Source: Isoetes taiwanensis (taxonomy: Eukaryota; Streptophyta; Lycopodiopsida; Isoetales; Isoetaceae). From it: a DNA stretch of 64,000 nt. Every line of letters begins with the position of its first letter. Positions within the stretch are counted from its first letter, which is position 1. A program made the position numbers and the translations under genes. Shown one piece after another: positions 33,480 to 44,692 of this stretch. The stretch covers positions 124,001-188,000 of the forward strand of contig JAJEKV010000163.1 of the NCBI GenBank assembly GCA_021234155.1. The letters run 5' to 3'. The notes under the pieces are model-generated. The model saw nothing but the letters and a program-made list of their open reading frames with translations. It was not told where the DNA came from and did no database searches.

Positions 33480-33990
33480 GCATTTTTACTTTCAGAAGTT
33501 CACCTTCAACATGTTTGCTCTCTTCTTCTGCTGCACAACCAGCACATGCTTTCAGTGCAGCGACCTATGTATTTGGAGAAAAACCTTCCTCTTGCATGAA
33601 TGCAAATAATGTCAGAGCCAACTCACACTGACCACTATCTACATACCCAAATATCATAATATTCGGGGGATCTTGTGTCACGATTTGGTATTCTATCAAA
33701 GACTGTGTGAGCATCTAACCTATTACCACATTTCAAATACATGTGCACAATTGCACTTGCTAGAACAATGTTTGTATCATTCCCACTATCAATAATAGTA
33801 GCATGAATTCTCATATCGTGCCTATATACTTCTCTGAACTCTTTGCATTCTTTCAATGCGGCCAAAAGAAAAATGGAAATGTGTGGTCTTACTTTATTCT
33901 CTGCATTTGCTTATACATTCTAAGAGCCGCTCTACCTTCACACTTGGCATTTGAAGGGGCCTTCATGTGGGGACTTATGGATATGGAATG
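33480..33990 (-). pseudogene. PPR protein fragment, copy 2
   Basis: Same peptide as copy 1: ALKEC, RIHATIIDSGNDTNIVLAS, HMYLKCGNRLDAHTVFDRIPNRDT. It then shifts frame at NRDT, where copy 1 reads through SWNIMIF. The upstream piece RAALRMYKQMQ is kept. It is shorter than copy 1 because the module border cuts it at 33,467. Confidence 0.75.
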
Positions 33991-34463
33991 AAAGTTTTGA
34001 AAAAGCTCCAAGATTTGCGCAAAGGGCTTTATATCAATAATTACCACATTGTTTAGCGCCGTTGCATGCTCTTCCAGTATGTATTCCTCTTCATGTGGCA
34101 ACACATCATGAGCTAACCTAAGGCTAACCATTGTTGCAATCAAAAAATTACTGTGGGCTGAATCTCTCATCTAAAAGACCAACATTGACACGGCTGAATC
34201 TCTCATCTAAAAACCACCATTGACATATAAAGCTAATCTTTCTAGTAAGCTTGTTAATCTAACAAATAACATCTCAAGAACAAATTATGTGTTGGTACAA
34301 TGAATTTAAAGATTCAGCATGCATACTCTCAGGGCATTCTGGATCTGAATTATACATGGAACCCTTGACAACTTCAATCAAAAGGTAACAAAGCATGTGT
34401 TTCACAAGGATTAGCAGTCGACTGCAAAGCCCAGGTTGAGGATCACGAAAAGAAAAGCATCAG

Positions 34464-34800
34464 TTAGTTCTCCACAAAATGTCCATAGCGAAAGACTAAG
34501 TACTGTATGAACAAGAGTGGGACTTCATCTCTCCATGCCTTAGACCGGCTCACTTTCTGGACAAAACTTTCCAACATATTTGAAGGCCAAGGCTTTTTGC
34601 AAACATGAAGTAGCTCTTGGAGAGTAAGAGCAGATGATGTTGTAGTAAAATTGGCCCCTGCTCCATTACACTTACACTCGAGCTTTTGATTAGATATAAC
34701 ATCCAACCTCCCAGCAAAGGGATAAAAGGAAACTAACACACGAGCTAATGACTTCTTTAACCTTGACACCATTACCTCAAACTCCCCTTCATCTGGTAAT
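34464..34800 (-). pseudogene. BAHD acyltransferase N-terminal fragment, copy 2
   Basis: Open for 102 codons from 34,772: MVSRLKKSLARVL, FYPFAGRL, CNGAGANF, then VPLLFIQ before the frame ends at 34,464. It differs from copy 1 mainly in a few bases around SFVQKVSRSKAWRDE. It also stops before HxxxD. Confidence 0.8.
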
Positions 34801-34903
34801 CTGATGACCGTATGTCAGAATGTCCTCTTAAAATAAAAGATTGTGCTTCCATTGCATATGGAGGCGGTTCTCTCCATTTTAGTTGCAGGCAGGATCTTTG
34901 TCT

Positions 34904-35187
34904 GTAACCATCTTGTTCTTGTACAAAGCATGTACAGCAGTGCCTCCAACATGACCAAAACGAGCATGCCACAGATGCTCAGCAGTCAAATCAGCACATA
35001 CAAGACCATGTTCAGTCTTATGAACTGAACCATCAAAGACATACAAGCCATTCTGCAGCGTCCACTGTGCCATGAACTGCAGACTTTTCAAGTCAATTCC
35101 TTCAAGTGGATTTCTGCCCAGCAGATAGGCTTTTCCATTTCCGAGAACAATGTAATGGCCTGCTTTATCAAATTCAGCAGCAGACAT
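34904..35187 (-). mobile_element. Copia pol fragment (GAG-pre-integrase domain), antisense
   Basis: Reading leftward from 35,187: SAAEFDKAGHYIVLGNGKAY, NGLYVFDGSV and LTAEHLWHARFGHVGGTAV. LWHARFGH is the signature of the domain between protease and integrase in Ty1/copia polyproteins. It ends abruptly at the module border. No LTR is nearby. It has a different sequence from the element at 55,102, so it belongs to another copia family. Confidence 0.85.
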
Positions 35188-35660
35188 GATATTAGACTGT
35201 AATCCGGGGATGCATAGTACTTAGATATAATTAATTAGCACGCGAGCTTTTGTCAAAGAACACATCAACAGGAAGCTTATCGACCGTTGTGCTCAGCTAT
35301 TGCCACGCCATTGGAAGAACCCGATAATACTCCCTTCTTCTTGTTCTTCCTTTTTCTTCCCATCAACACACTTCAAAATGGAAAGATAAAAAACATAGAA
35401 TCTAAGTTAAACTGGGAAGAAACGAGCAAATAAGCGTCGTAGCGACTTAAGAATATGGGGCACCATCTAGTTACAATTTTTGCCCTTCCTGATATGGAAA
35501 CTTCCACCCTTGCTCCGCCCCTTGAATTTTCGTGCAAATTTAGGGCAATTCCGTTTGTATACGTAAGACCAAAGTTACGTTTCTTTTCAATATTTCCTTA
35601 CACTTACGGGGGGGGCTAACTTTGGCCGGGGATGCAAGTATCCTCTGATGAGGGTTTGAG
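35188..35660. other. Spacer, no gene seen
   Basis: No recognised frame; a short G run lies at about 35,610. Confidence 0.45.
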
Positions 35661-35994
35661 GGATCCTATGTGAGGCAAGAATACCGCTTGATTCGTTGAC
35701 GAAATTGGTATCGAGAGTAAACTGGTCTGTGTGAAACCATGCATCGGAAGGGACCAATTTAGAGCCATTGATTTTGGAAAGGCTTTCCGAGGCCATGGTT
35801 TTGGAAATAATCATACATCCATGGATCTGGCAAAACAGAGCTGCTCGATATTACACGGTAATTGAATTGAGGAGAAAGAGGGTAATTGGCCGGGCGCATC
35901 ATGGGGAGATGCGAGGATTCTTCGGCTATCTCGTGACCCGTGGAGACGTTCAAGACCATCTGTTGAAGGCCTTCTAAAATGTGCGACCCTCCTA
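35661..35994 (+). repeat. Left arm of a 335-bp inverted repeat
   Basis: From GGATCCTATGTGAGGCAAG to ATGTGCGACCCTCCTA; pairs with 37,125-37,459 read in reverse. Arms differ at several places (one has a short gap around the GGGCGCATCATGG segment). No flanking target duplication is visible. Confidence 0.88.
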
Positions 35995-36420
35995 TCTACC
36001 CCTAGCTTAGCCTATTATCTGCGTGTCATTCCATTGCTTACATGTCAATTCCATCTGTCTAGGTGTATACGTGGCGGTGTATACTTTAGAAGAAGATGCC
36101 ATGTCTTTCCAGGATGGAATGCAAAGAAAGGATCTGTAACATCCTGCCTAGGTAAACCGATGAAAGGAAGATCTCCACCATTCTGTCACATTCTATGCTT
36201 TTCCCCGAATGCAAATCCATAGATCCTTACTAGTGTTACGTGTGGCAAGCTCCTTAGAAGTGATGGCTCTCAGCTCAAGAGTCTTAGTTCCATTGACCTC
36301 TGATGCATTATCCAAATTGTCAATTGCCATAGTCATGGTTTCACCTGCTTTAAAAGCACTGTTATTCAAATTCATGAAAAATAGATATTGCTTCAAAACA
36401 TGTAAGGATGTTACATGTTC
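35995..36420. other. Interior of the inverted repeat, unrecognised minus-strand frame
   Basis: A 67-codon minus-strand frame (36,396 to 36,193; KAGETMTMAIDNLDNASEVN) looks protein-like but is unrecognised. No transposase motif. Confidence 0.35.
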
Positions 36421-36645
36421 TAATCTACGTATTTGCTTAACTCATCCCAAAAGCACGAGTTTAGTTCAGAAATGCATCGTAGCAAGATGCATGAAAGCAC
36501 TGAGGTATATAACAGTGAATGTGGAATAAAATCTAATCTACGTATTTGCTTAACTCATCCCAAAAGCACGAGTTTAGTTCAGAAATGCATCGTAGCAAGA
36601 TGCATGAAAGCACTGAGGTATATAACAGTGAATGTGGAATAAAAG
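36421..36645. repeat. 113-bp tandem duplication (2 copies)
   Basis: Units start at 36,421 and 36,534 (TAATCTACGTATTTGCTTAA) and appear identical. Confidence 0.92.
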
Positions 36646-36774
36646 CAAGAATTGGAAGTACATGTTTGCAGGCATTGTGCTAGCAACTAACAACTCTGTG
36701 AGCTAAACAGGCATTTAGAGATCTGGAGAGATTGAATATGGCATATTGGCTGGAATATACCATAATCCTGAGGG

Positions 36775-36964
36775 CTGGCCGTTGGATTAAATGCGCATTG
36801 ACCTAACATTTTTTTGCTACAGTAATTATTGACCTACCCATGATTTCAATGGTTCAAGGTCAATATACAAAATACCAATATGAATACACCATGAATTCAT
36901 GAAGTACAGAATACACAGAATACACATGGCACACAACCCTAAACCCTAAACCCTAAACCCTAAA
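36775..36964. repeat. Repeat R4 copy 2 ending in four telomere units
   Basis: Matches 22,515-22,698; then CCCTAAA x4 at 36,937-36,964, followed by CCACACC. This is an interstitial telomere-type repeat, not a chromosome end, because ordinary sequence continues. Confidence 0.88.
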
Positions 36965-37124
36965 CCACACCTCTTCATTACATGATAAGGCATGACATTC
37001 AGATCAATAAGGTTCCCCACCAATTGCCTTTTATTAATTACGGTAGGCGGGATTTGGAGAGAAATGGGAGGTGGAGATTGGGGAAGTTGGGTAAAAACTC
37101 GGTGTTGGGAATTTTGCAATGGTT

Positions 37125-37459
37125 TAGGAGGGTCGCACATTTTAGAAGGCCTTCAACAGATGGTCTTGAACGTCTCCACGTGGCTGCGCATAGCCAGGAA
37201 GAATCCCTGCGTCTCCGGCATGCACCTCCGTCAATTACCCTCTTTCTCCTCAATTCAATTACCGTGTAATATCGAGCAGCTCTGTTTTGCCAGATCATGG
37301 ATGTCTGATTATTTCCAAAACCGTGGCCTCGGAAAGCCTTTCCAAAATCAATGGCTCTAAATTGGTCCCTTAGAGTGCATGGTTTCACCTGAGACGGTTT
37401 ACTCTCGATACCAATTTAGATCAGCGAATCAAGCGGTATTCTTGCCTCACATAGGATCC
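37125..37459 (-). repeat. Right arm of the 335-bp inverted repeat
   Basis: Reverse complement of 35,661-35,994. The arms enclose 1,130 bp. This could be a non-autonomous element with long terminal inverted repeats, or a plain inverted duplication. Confidence 0.88.
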
Positions 37460-37512
37460 AAAAAAGGCAGCTTTGTTTTATATTCCATATTATGCCGGAA
37501 TTGAAATTGGTG

Positions 37513-37655
37513 CTTACTACTTCATCCTTCATGCTTCACATATTGTTCTTGTTGTTTTGCAACAAGTCTTATAATATATGTGCTACAATAAGTTGTCCAT
37601 GCAAGGTCTCTATTAATTCATTGTTTCTTTGAAAGCGTTTGTTGGTGAAGATCGT
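37513..37655. repeat. Repeat R5 copy 2
   Basis: Matches 22,871-23,010. Confidence 0.8.
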
Positions 37656-38959
37656 AAATTTCAGCGCATGCTCAAAGCAAATCTGAGATCAAATTGTGCC
37701 CCCCAAGCCATCATGCTACTTCACGGTAGGAAGAGATACCACCTAGGTGAGGCGACCCTATGGCGGAAGGACTAAATGGCTTAGAACGGCGGGCATAAAA
37801 GAGAGAGAAGCAAGACCATCCAAAAACCAAGAATGGGAAACCCCCACTAGTGGATCATTGGTCCAACTTCAACTAAAGATAGATGAAAATACCCTAGTAC
37901 TTCGAAAAAAAACCTAAACAACAAGAACTATATTCTACGATTAGGCACATAATGAATACACTAAGACATCTAGGATAAATCTAATAATATTTAACCACGA
38001 CCTCTAGGTTTCCACCGTTGTTTATCCTCAAGAACCCTCATATACCATTTCTTCACTATTTCTTCACTTTTGAATCCATATTCTATTCATTCCATTACAC
38101 TCATTTCCATATTTTACCCCTCATTTGATATTTGAAAATTGAAGCGTAAACCCTAAATCTTTGGCTGTGTTCGTGTTCGTGCGATTGCGGCGTCCGATTG
38201 CAATGAGCAAACACTCTCGTTTCTACGCATAGCAAGCAACACTTCTTCTCTGTTTCTAGATATATACTTGCCCCGGTGGCGTCGATATATAGCGCAAACC
38301 ACCGGACACAATTATCTTTTTACCTTTGCATCACTCACATGTTTAAGTTCTTTGCTTGATTTGTATCTTCAAAGGGCTAAGCGGGTTTTGCATTCACGAC
38401 CCGAGCCACGGTGTGAGCCTAGGTAAGCCCAACCCAAAGCGCGTGTCAGTTGATTTAGACTACTAGAGGTCGGTTGGATTCTTACAGTCACAATTTTTCA
38501 TTTGTGTTCTTAGCGGTAAAAATCCTTCCATTCCATTTGCATTTGCAATTTCAATGCATCTCTTACTTAGCAGTGCATCTTCTTTGGTTTGTCCTACTTA
38601 AGAGCAATATCAATGCATCTCTTTGCTTTTAAGAGGCGTTTGCACACACTAGTTTTAAGATCTCAAATTTAGCCGGATCAAAGTTAAAATTGCTTTCGAG
38701 TCCTTTAGTGATCTTAATATGTATATGAAGAGAAGATAATGCAGTCAAAAAATTTGCCATAGCGCAATTATAAACATATTGGTTTGCAAATTATAGGCCA
38801 ATTACGTAAATATGAACATTTTTTTTTTTCAAAGGAAAACATTTTAAGCGAGGTTACTATGCGCGAGGTTCCCATGGCGCCGAGGGAAGTCAAGAACCCT
38901 AAAACCAAAGCGAGTTGCAAAGCGAGTTTGTTCCGCGGTATGATAGCTTACCTCGAGGA
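37656..38959. other. Spacer, no gene seen
   Basis: No frame with a recognised domain, no repeat partner and no RNA gene signal. Confidence 0.4.
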
Positions 38960-39135
38960 AAAATCTATGATCATAGTAAGAATCGAGTGCGGCAGAAGAG
39001 CGCGGGGAAAAGCGAGCTTCGAGCCATGAAAAACATTTGCGGGGAAAGCGAGCTTCGAGAGGCAAAAAAATTTTGCGAAGGAAAAGCGAGGAAAGCGAGC
39101 TTAGAGCCAGCGAGATATTACACAAAGAAAGAAGA
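38960..39135. repeat. Repeat R6 copy 2 with ~36-bp internal repeats
   Basis: Three degenerate units with AAAGCGAGCTT(C/A)GAG (about 39,010, 39,045 and 39,088). Outer parts match 27,510-27,640. Confidence 0.7.
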
Positions 39136-39535
39136 AAGCGTGAAGGTAAAAAATGGGCGCCGTTTTAGGGGCGCGATGCACTACTTACACCAAAACATTA
39201 TAATAAGAGATGCTTAAGCCATCGATCTGAGATATGGAGAGACATCGATCCACGTTTGCTTATGGCTCCTCCGATCTCCAGTATTCATCAAGCTTTTGAT
39301 ATTCATTGATTCATTCTCTTCTCTATTGAAAATCCATCTATATTCTAATCTATTTGTTCTTTGACATACGGCAGTGGCACCTACAAATATTCCTCAAGAA
39401 CCGCTCCATGTTCCTCCTATTTCTGCTGGTATTCATATAAAATTTCATGCTTTTGAGTATTGTCATTGTTTTATTAAAAGCATACTAATATCTCAATTGC
39501 TGCTTCTTGTCATATTTAGCACTTCCATCGGCGAT
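39136..39535. other. Region upstream of the coiled-coil frame
   Basis: Open in the same frame as the downstream gene from about 39,374, but with no ATG. An ATATTTAG just before CACTTCC at about 39,520 could be a splice acceptor. Confidence 0.35.
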
Positions 39536-39829
39536 ATGGGGCGGGATAGAGGCAACTCATCGACTAAGCGAAAACATACTCATCATGTTTGTGTGCATCT
39601 CATAGCACCAGCTGCTTCTCCACTCACTGCTGTTCAGAACATTCGTCAGCGGCTTCATGATTTAGAAGAAGATTACAAGTACATGATGTCTGCAACAGCT
39701 GATCATTATAAGATCCTCACAAAATTAATGAATGAGCATAAAGCAGATCTGGAAAAGTTAGAAGATGCTGTCAAGATCTTAGACAGCGAAGGAAATTTCG
39801 TTGATGCGGAGAAAACAAAGGCTATTTAA
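39536..39829 (+). CDS. Hypothetical 97-residue coiled-coil protein or last exon
   Basis: ATG at 39,536 and stop at 39,829. The N-terminus is basic and polar (GRDRGNSSTKRKHTHH), then from about residue 35 there is a charged helix with heptad-like spacing (RQRLHDLEEDY, HYKILTKLMNEHKADLEKLEDAVKIL). No known domain. The frame is open upstream to 39,374 without an ATG, so 39,536 may instead lie inside a last exon entered through the ATTTAG acceptor at about 39,519. AATAAA signals follow within 100 bp. It is one of few uninterrupted frames in the window and has no second copy here. Confidence 0.45.
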   Translation: MGRDRGNSSTKRKHTHHVCVHLIAPAASPLTAVQNIRQRLHDLEEDYKYMMSATADHYKILTKLMNEHKADLEKLEDAVKILDSEGNFVDAEKTKAI

Positions 39830-39857
39830 AAGTAGACCAGTATCTACTCGTCTATGT

Positions 39858-39919
39858 AAATAAATAATAATGTGTTGTGAGTTTGAAATGTGTTCAAATG
39901 TGTTCTCATTTTGAATAAA
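39858..39919 (+). promoter_or_regulatory. Candidate polyadenylation signals
   Basis: AAATAAATAA at about 39,858 and AATAAA at 39,914-39,919 lie 30-90 bp after the stop of the 97-codon frame, a typical plant 3' UTR layout. Confidence 0.35.
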
Positions 39920-41227
39920 GAAGATTTCAGATCCCCATCAGTCACAGATTTACAAGACTTACGTCAGCTCTTTTTTTAAATAATATTAAATAATAGAATG
40001 TTCCTGCTATGAGAGCTAATTATTTCTGCAAATTAATAATTTAAATGTGTTCAGATGTCTTTTCCAAATGTCTTCTTCCTTTGAATAAACAAAACTTCAC
40101 ATTCCAAATCCTCATCAGCCAACTCTATAAACGAGACTTCACATTCCAAATCCTCATCTAAGTTTAGGTCTATAAAGCGACCATCTGTTGTGTGCGGTAC
40201 ATCGATTTCGAGATTGATTTGAGATTGGGCGGGATTGATCTGGCGGCGGGATTCATTGAAGCGATTCAGTTTTGGATTGAGTGCGGTATTAATAGAGGCG
40301 GTCGCGGGGATCGATTGACAAGCTTTCTCGTTGCTGGTTTCTTTACTTTGGTTCTTTGGTTCATGTCTTATTTACAGAGTTAATCGGAACAGGGTTAGGG
40401 CGTAACCGGAGCATAACTTCTCTTTTCCTTTCTTCATTTCGAGTAGCCTTCCATCGTTATCAAAGCCCGGTCGGCGGCGTGGAAAATTGCCTTGGGCTTT
40501 GACCCTTTCCCAGTTGAAGCGCTATGGCGGGAATGGCGGTTTCATGAAGGCGTGGTATGTCATGCCATAGTTCTTCTTTGAGGTTTAGTGGAGGCGGCGT
40601 CTGTGTGAAGCTAGGTGCGCCAAATTCGAGGCGCCAATGGTTTTGAAGTGGTTTTTTGTTTTCTTCTTTTTTAATTGCTTCAACCATCGTTGTTTTCACA
40701 CCATTGGCGATTGGCATGCATTTTTCCGGCTCAAAAATCTAATGGCCTTTGATCGGCATATCTGGGAATATTAAGCCATATCAATGGTGGAGAATAAAAC
40801 TTAAATGTATCACACACTCCATACCATAGTAGCAAAAAGCAAAGTCATAAGGACCATGGTGCTAAAAAAAAAAAATAAAATTAAAAAAAAAAAAAAAGGT
40901 TTAGAAAATGGCGCTGCGGTTCCCTGCTCTGGGGCTATGATATCTTATCATTTCAAATGCGCTGCGGTCCCTTGTTGCGCCAAGTATGAAATCTTATCAT
41001 TTCAAATAAAGGATGATCCGGCCGGTTCGGAAATCTCTGTCTATTTTTGCAAATAACTAAGCCGGGAGCTTCAATCCATTTGCGGGGGCTTAATCGTGCG
41101 GGGGCTTCATCGGGTATGTATGGCATCGGCCGATGTCAATAAATGGCCTTCTTTGCGGCATTCTCCATCGCCTCCACAAAAGGCATGTTCCTTGAAGGAT
41201 CAAAGCGCCCTTTGTAGGGAGGGCTTC
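39920..41227. other. Spacer, no gene recognised
   Basis: A 34-base near-repeat (CTTCACATTCCAAATCCTCATC) occurs at about 40,096 and 40,137, and an A-rich run at about 40,865-40,898. Short frames only. Confidence 0.4.
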
Positions 41228-41675
41228 GAAATATTAAGAAATCTATGGAAGCTTGTGTAGAATCTTAGAGAATCGGAGGTGTCTTAAAAGGGATCTAGGG
41301 GCATCTTAAGGAAATATTGGAGAATCAAATATCTTCATAAAATATTGAGGAATCTAGGGAACCTTCTAGAATATAATAGAAGGGAATGTAGGGAATCTAA
41401 TGGAATTAGATAGAGGATTGCTAGAAGCTCAAGAAATGCGGGAAGGAATCTTGAAGAATCTATGAGAATCTAGGAGAATCTAGGAGAATCTTTGTAAGTT
41501 ATAAGGAATCTAAGGGAATATACAAAGAACCTTGGAAGCCTTAATGAAATCTCAAAAAGAATCTTGAAGGAATCTAGAGAACCTTGAAGATTCTATTGGA
41601 ATCTTAAAAGAATGTGGGAATGCATATAATCTTAGGGAATATGATGATAAGGGAATCTAGATGGATCTTAGCAAT
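41228..41675. repeat. Degenerate GAATCT(A/T)-based minisatellite
   Basis: GAATCT and close variants recur about every 10-20 bases for some 450 bp, often as GGGAATCTAGG or AGAATCTAGGA. One short exact run (GAGAATCTAG, three times) lies at about 41,462-41,490. Confidence 0.75.
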
Positions 41676-41916
41676 TCGCAAAAGACAAAGTCTATCAAAA
41701 CCATGTTCATCTTTATGAAATATCAATGGAATATCAAAAGATTTACGAATCTTTATAAAATCTAGTGAAATTAAAAAACATAGTTTTCAAAATCTGATGG
41801 AATCTCACGCGTACTCTCACGAATCTTAGTGACATTGGCTCATACAATGGATTATCTACAATCTTTAAAACATGTTCATTCAACTTCGTACAGGCCCTAC
41901 ATAGTACAAAGACTTG

Positions 41917-42190
41917 TATATATATATATATATATATATACATATGTCATAATATATGATATCAGTATGTGTCACATGCATAATAGATGTGTCACATGGT
42001 ATATGTGACATATGTCATAGTATATGACATCAATATGTGTCAGATGGTATATGTGTATATCATGATAGTATATGACATTTATATGAATATCGTTATAATG
42101 CCACGTCATATGGCATATAATATGACATAAGACTTAAGAACTAATACATATAATATGTGGCTTAAGATATAACACGCATGACATATGTCA
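41917..42190. repeat. (TA)n microsatellite and ~68-bp ATATGTCAT minisatellite
   Basis: (TA)12 at 41,917-41,940 is followed by two units of about 60-68 bp sharing CATATGTCATA.TATATGA.ATCA.TATGTGTCA, then decaying copies. Rich in short palindromes. Confidence 0.8.
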
Positions 42191-44294
42191 TTTACAACAT
42201 ATGTATAACAAGCATAAGGGTTGAGTTTGTGCTTTCAAGTACTAAATTGAACTGCTTATCGATGTGAACAAGCATTTCTATAGTTGCAAGTTGACTAGAA
42301 TGGCAAGCTTACAATTTAGGTTATGAAGGTTCACTACTTTGTATGCGCACTTTCCTTATTATGCCTTTTGCAATGTACGTTATCAAGGAAGTCTTCTACT
42401 AAAAACCATATGATGTAGCTTTCTGTGTTAGCATTGCAATTGGCTTTGGGACAGCCATTTCACAATTATAATTTGTATTTTAAATAGTGGCATGGAAGTA
42501 TATGCAATATTTGTAGCAAAATCATACAAACCTGTGATAGGCCTATGGATTGAAGATGACACTTGTCTCCTTTCATCATATGATATTATTTTGATTTGAA
42601 AATCTTTTTATCTTTGAGTTGTATTATGTGTGTAGGATCTTGACTCTTCTTTATGGCCAGGTAGCTTGGAACCATGTGTCATTAAGTTTTGACTTTGTTT
42701 TAAGAGACATGTCCATTAGGAAAGACTGCCTTCCTTTATCCATTGCCCTTTAATGGCCAACTTTTTTATTTTGCCCATTAACTGCCCACTTTTGCTCTAC
42801 CCACCTTACAAACATTGTAGATTGAATAAGATGCATGGTCTATTGTTGGGCATTTGTGGCCAATGAAGGTCAAGCGTGAGCATTTGGTGGTCCATTGGAG
42901 GCCTTTTGGTGGTCTATTGAAGGTTTATTGCCAGTCATAATAATCATCAAGCTTAAAATCTTAATAGCAAACTTCAAATTTGTTGACATTTGGTACCCTA
43001 AAGTCAAGGTTCCATTATGATATATCAACTAGAAGATTTTAAAACATATCATAATAAGGCTTCCCCTAAAGTTCCTATATAGTAGGTCAGCGTCAGTCAT
43101 AGTCAGAGGGAGTGGTCATGGCCCTGAGGAGGTTATGGGGGCATGGCAAAAATATGGCAAAGTTGTGGAAATATGGCAAAGTTGTGGGCAAGGAATATTA
43201 ATATGAACCATTGGTTAGAGAACAATAAAGGTCCATTGACTCTTAATGGACTAAGGGTGCGTGTTACAAAAAATGGATGCAACACAAAGATGTGTGGGTG
43301 GAGAACCATAAAGGCGTTGACTAATATTAGGCAAGGGGCACCTTTTGAAAAAGGGAGGACTCTCAAATAAAGAGATAAGGAAGAGCATCGAATATATCCT
43401 TAAAAGCGACCTTTACTTGGGAAAAGGAGATATTATTACCCTTGGATAACAATGGGCAATTGCCTTTTTGAAAAACACGAAGGAAAAAAAAGAGTAGAAA
43501 CGAACCTATTACAGAGGAGGAGGAAAGCAACATGAAACAACAATTATTGGTCATGAATAGTAACTCTTGGGCCGATTGAAGCAGTAAGTCTTAGGCGTGA
43601 GAAGGATGGGTGAGGCGATGTCCGCGGCATCGAGAACACATAAATAGCGGCCGGATTGCTTCTTGGCGAGACCCACAAGCCTAGGTCGATAAGTGGATCT
43701 CGGCAAAGGCGAGTTGTTGAAGGCTGGCCGAATGGCTAGTCCTTAATTGGGGAGCCGATTTCAGCAAGCCCAGCTCAGAGGAGAATTCATGGGTCTGCTA
43801 TTAAGGAAAACCTTAATTCCTTATGAAGCGATTTCCTTTCTTGTGTGAAGAGGCGGAATATCGACTTCGATAGAGAGCCTTACTATTGGTCTACTGCGGG
43901 TAGGAGAAGAGAAATTTGAATGGGGTCTCCTTCGGGTGGGTCCTGTCGAGCCCGGTCTCCTTGGCATCAAAGCCTGATTTTGGTGCCTTGCTTTCAGCAT
44001 AGATTGAGTCACCAATAGAAGGTTTCGTTGATAAATTTGAAAGCTTTGTGAAAAAATCGTTAGCCCTTTCTATGCAACAGATGATGGAAGTTATGAGCAT
44101 CCTCTTAGTTGATTGGAAGATACAAAGGAGAACACAAAGAAGGAGATAAGCATGTTTATCAAATCCAAATTAGATTTTGACAGTGACATAATTGAGGCAT
44201 TTTAGGTGGGCAAAATCGTTGGTAATACGAGGCATATTATTGTATAATTTGCTAATCGCGGGCGATCTTATATTTGAAATGTTGAAATGGGCTA
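42191..44294. other. Unassigned sequence left of the LINE fragment
   Basis: No recognised gene. Short tandem words lie at about 43,142-43,190 (ATGGCAAAGTTGTGG). The part from about 43,600 may be eroded LINE sequence, but I see no endonuclease motif. Confidence 0.4.
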
Positions 44295-44692
44295 GTGATG
44301 GAGTTGTTGTCTAATAATAATGCTGATGATGCGGGCAATCTTATAGCTCAAATGTTTAAGTGGGTTGGTGATGGAATTGCTGCGATCTTGTTGAAATTGT
44401 TTAATGCAGTGCTACGAGAGACTTCAAGCATTGCAAATAAACATAGTAGTCCCATTCCACAAAGCAAGCAACGAATTGCATCCAACTAATTACCGAATGA
44501 TCATGGTTAGTAGTTTATACACTAAACTTTCCGCAATCATTCTGGATTTAAAATTAGTACATAGGCTGACGTTAATAATGTTAGAACAGTGGGACAAGTT
44601 GGATTCAGACTTAAAAGATCCATCATTGGCCATTTGGCCACTATGCATGCAATGATAGAATTTATTGTTAAAGACTACATATTCTAAATGAG
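44295..44692 (+). mobile_element. LINE (non-LTR) reverse transcriptase fragment
   Basis: Three frames in order give KLFNAVLRE, then NIVVPFHKASNELHPTNYRMIMVSS..TKLSAIILDLKL, then GQVGFRLKRSIIGHLATMHAMIEF. This is the N-terminal half of a LINE reverse transcriptase: the K.....P.NYR.I..S...K....I motif, then Q.GFR..RS...H. The catalytic F/YxDD is not present. Two frameshifts. A doubled stretch just upstream (GCAATCTTATAG.TCAAATGTTTAA and a near copy at about 44,262) is an internal duplication. Old, dead insertion. Confidence 0.8.

Larger units (their letters stand above)
33467..34903. repeat. PPR + BAHD module, copy 2
   Basis: Second copy of 31,020-32,583, about 2.4 kb downstream, with the copy of 1-713 inserted between the two modules. 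Confidence 0.85.

Noticed and set aside
35661-35994. Frames in both directions of the inverted-repeat arms (FQNHGLGKPFQNQWL type)
   Set aside because: The same peptide arises from both arms simply because they are reverse complements; no domain and short length.
36937-36964. Chromosome end suggested by CCCTAAA repeats
   Set aside because: Only four units with ordinary sequence on both sides and a partner repeat at 22.5 kb.
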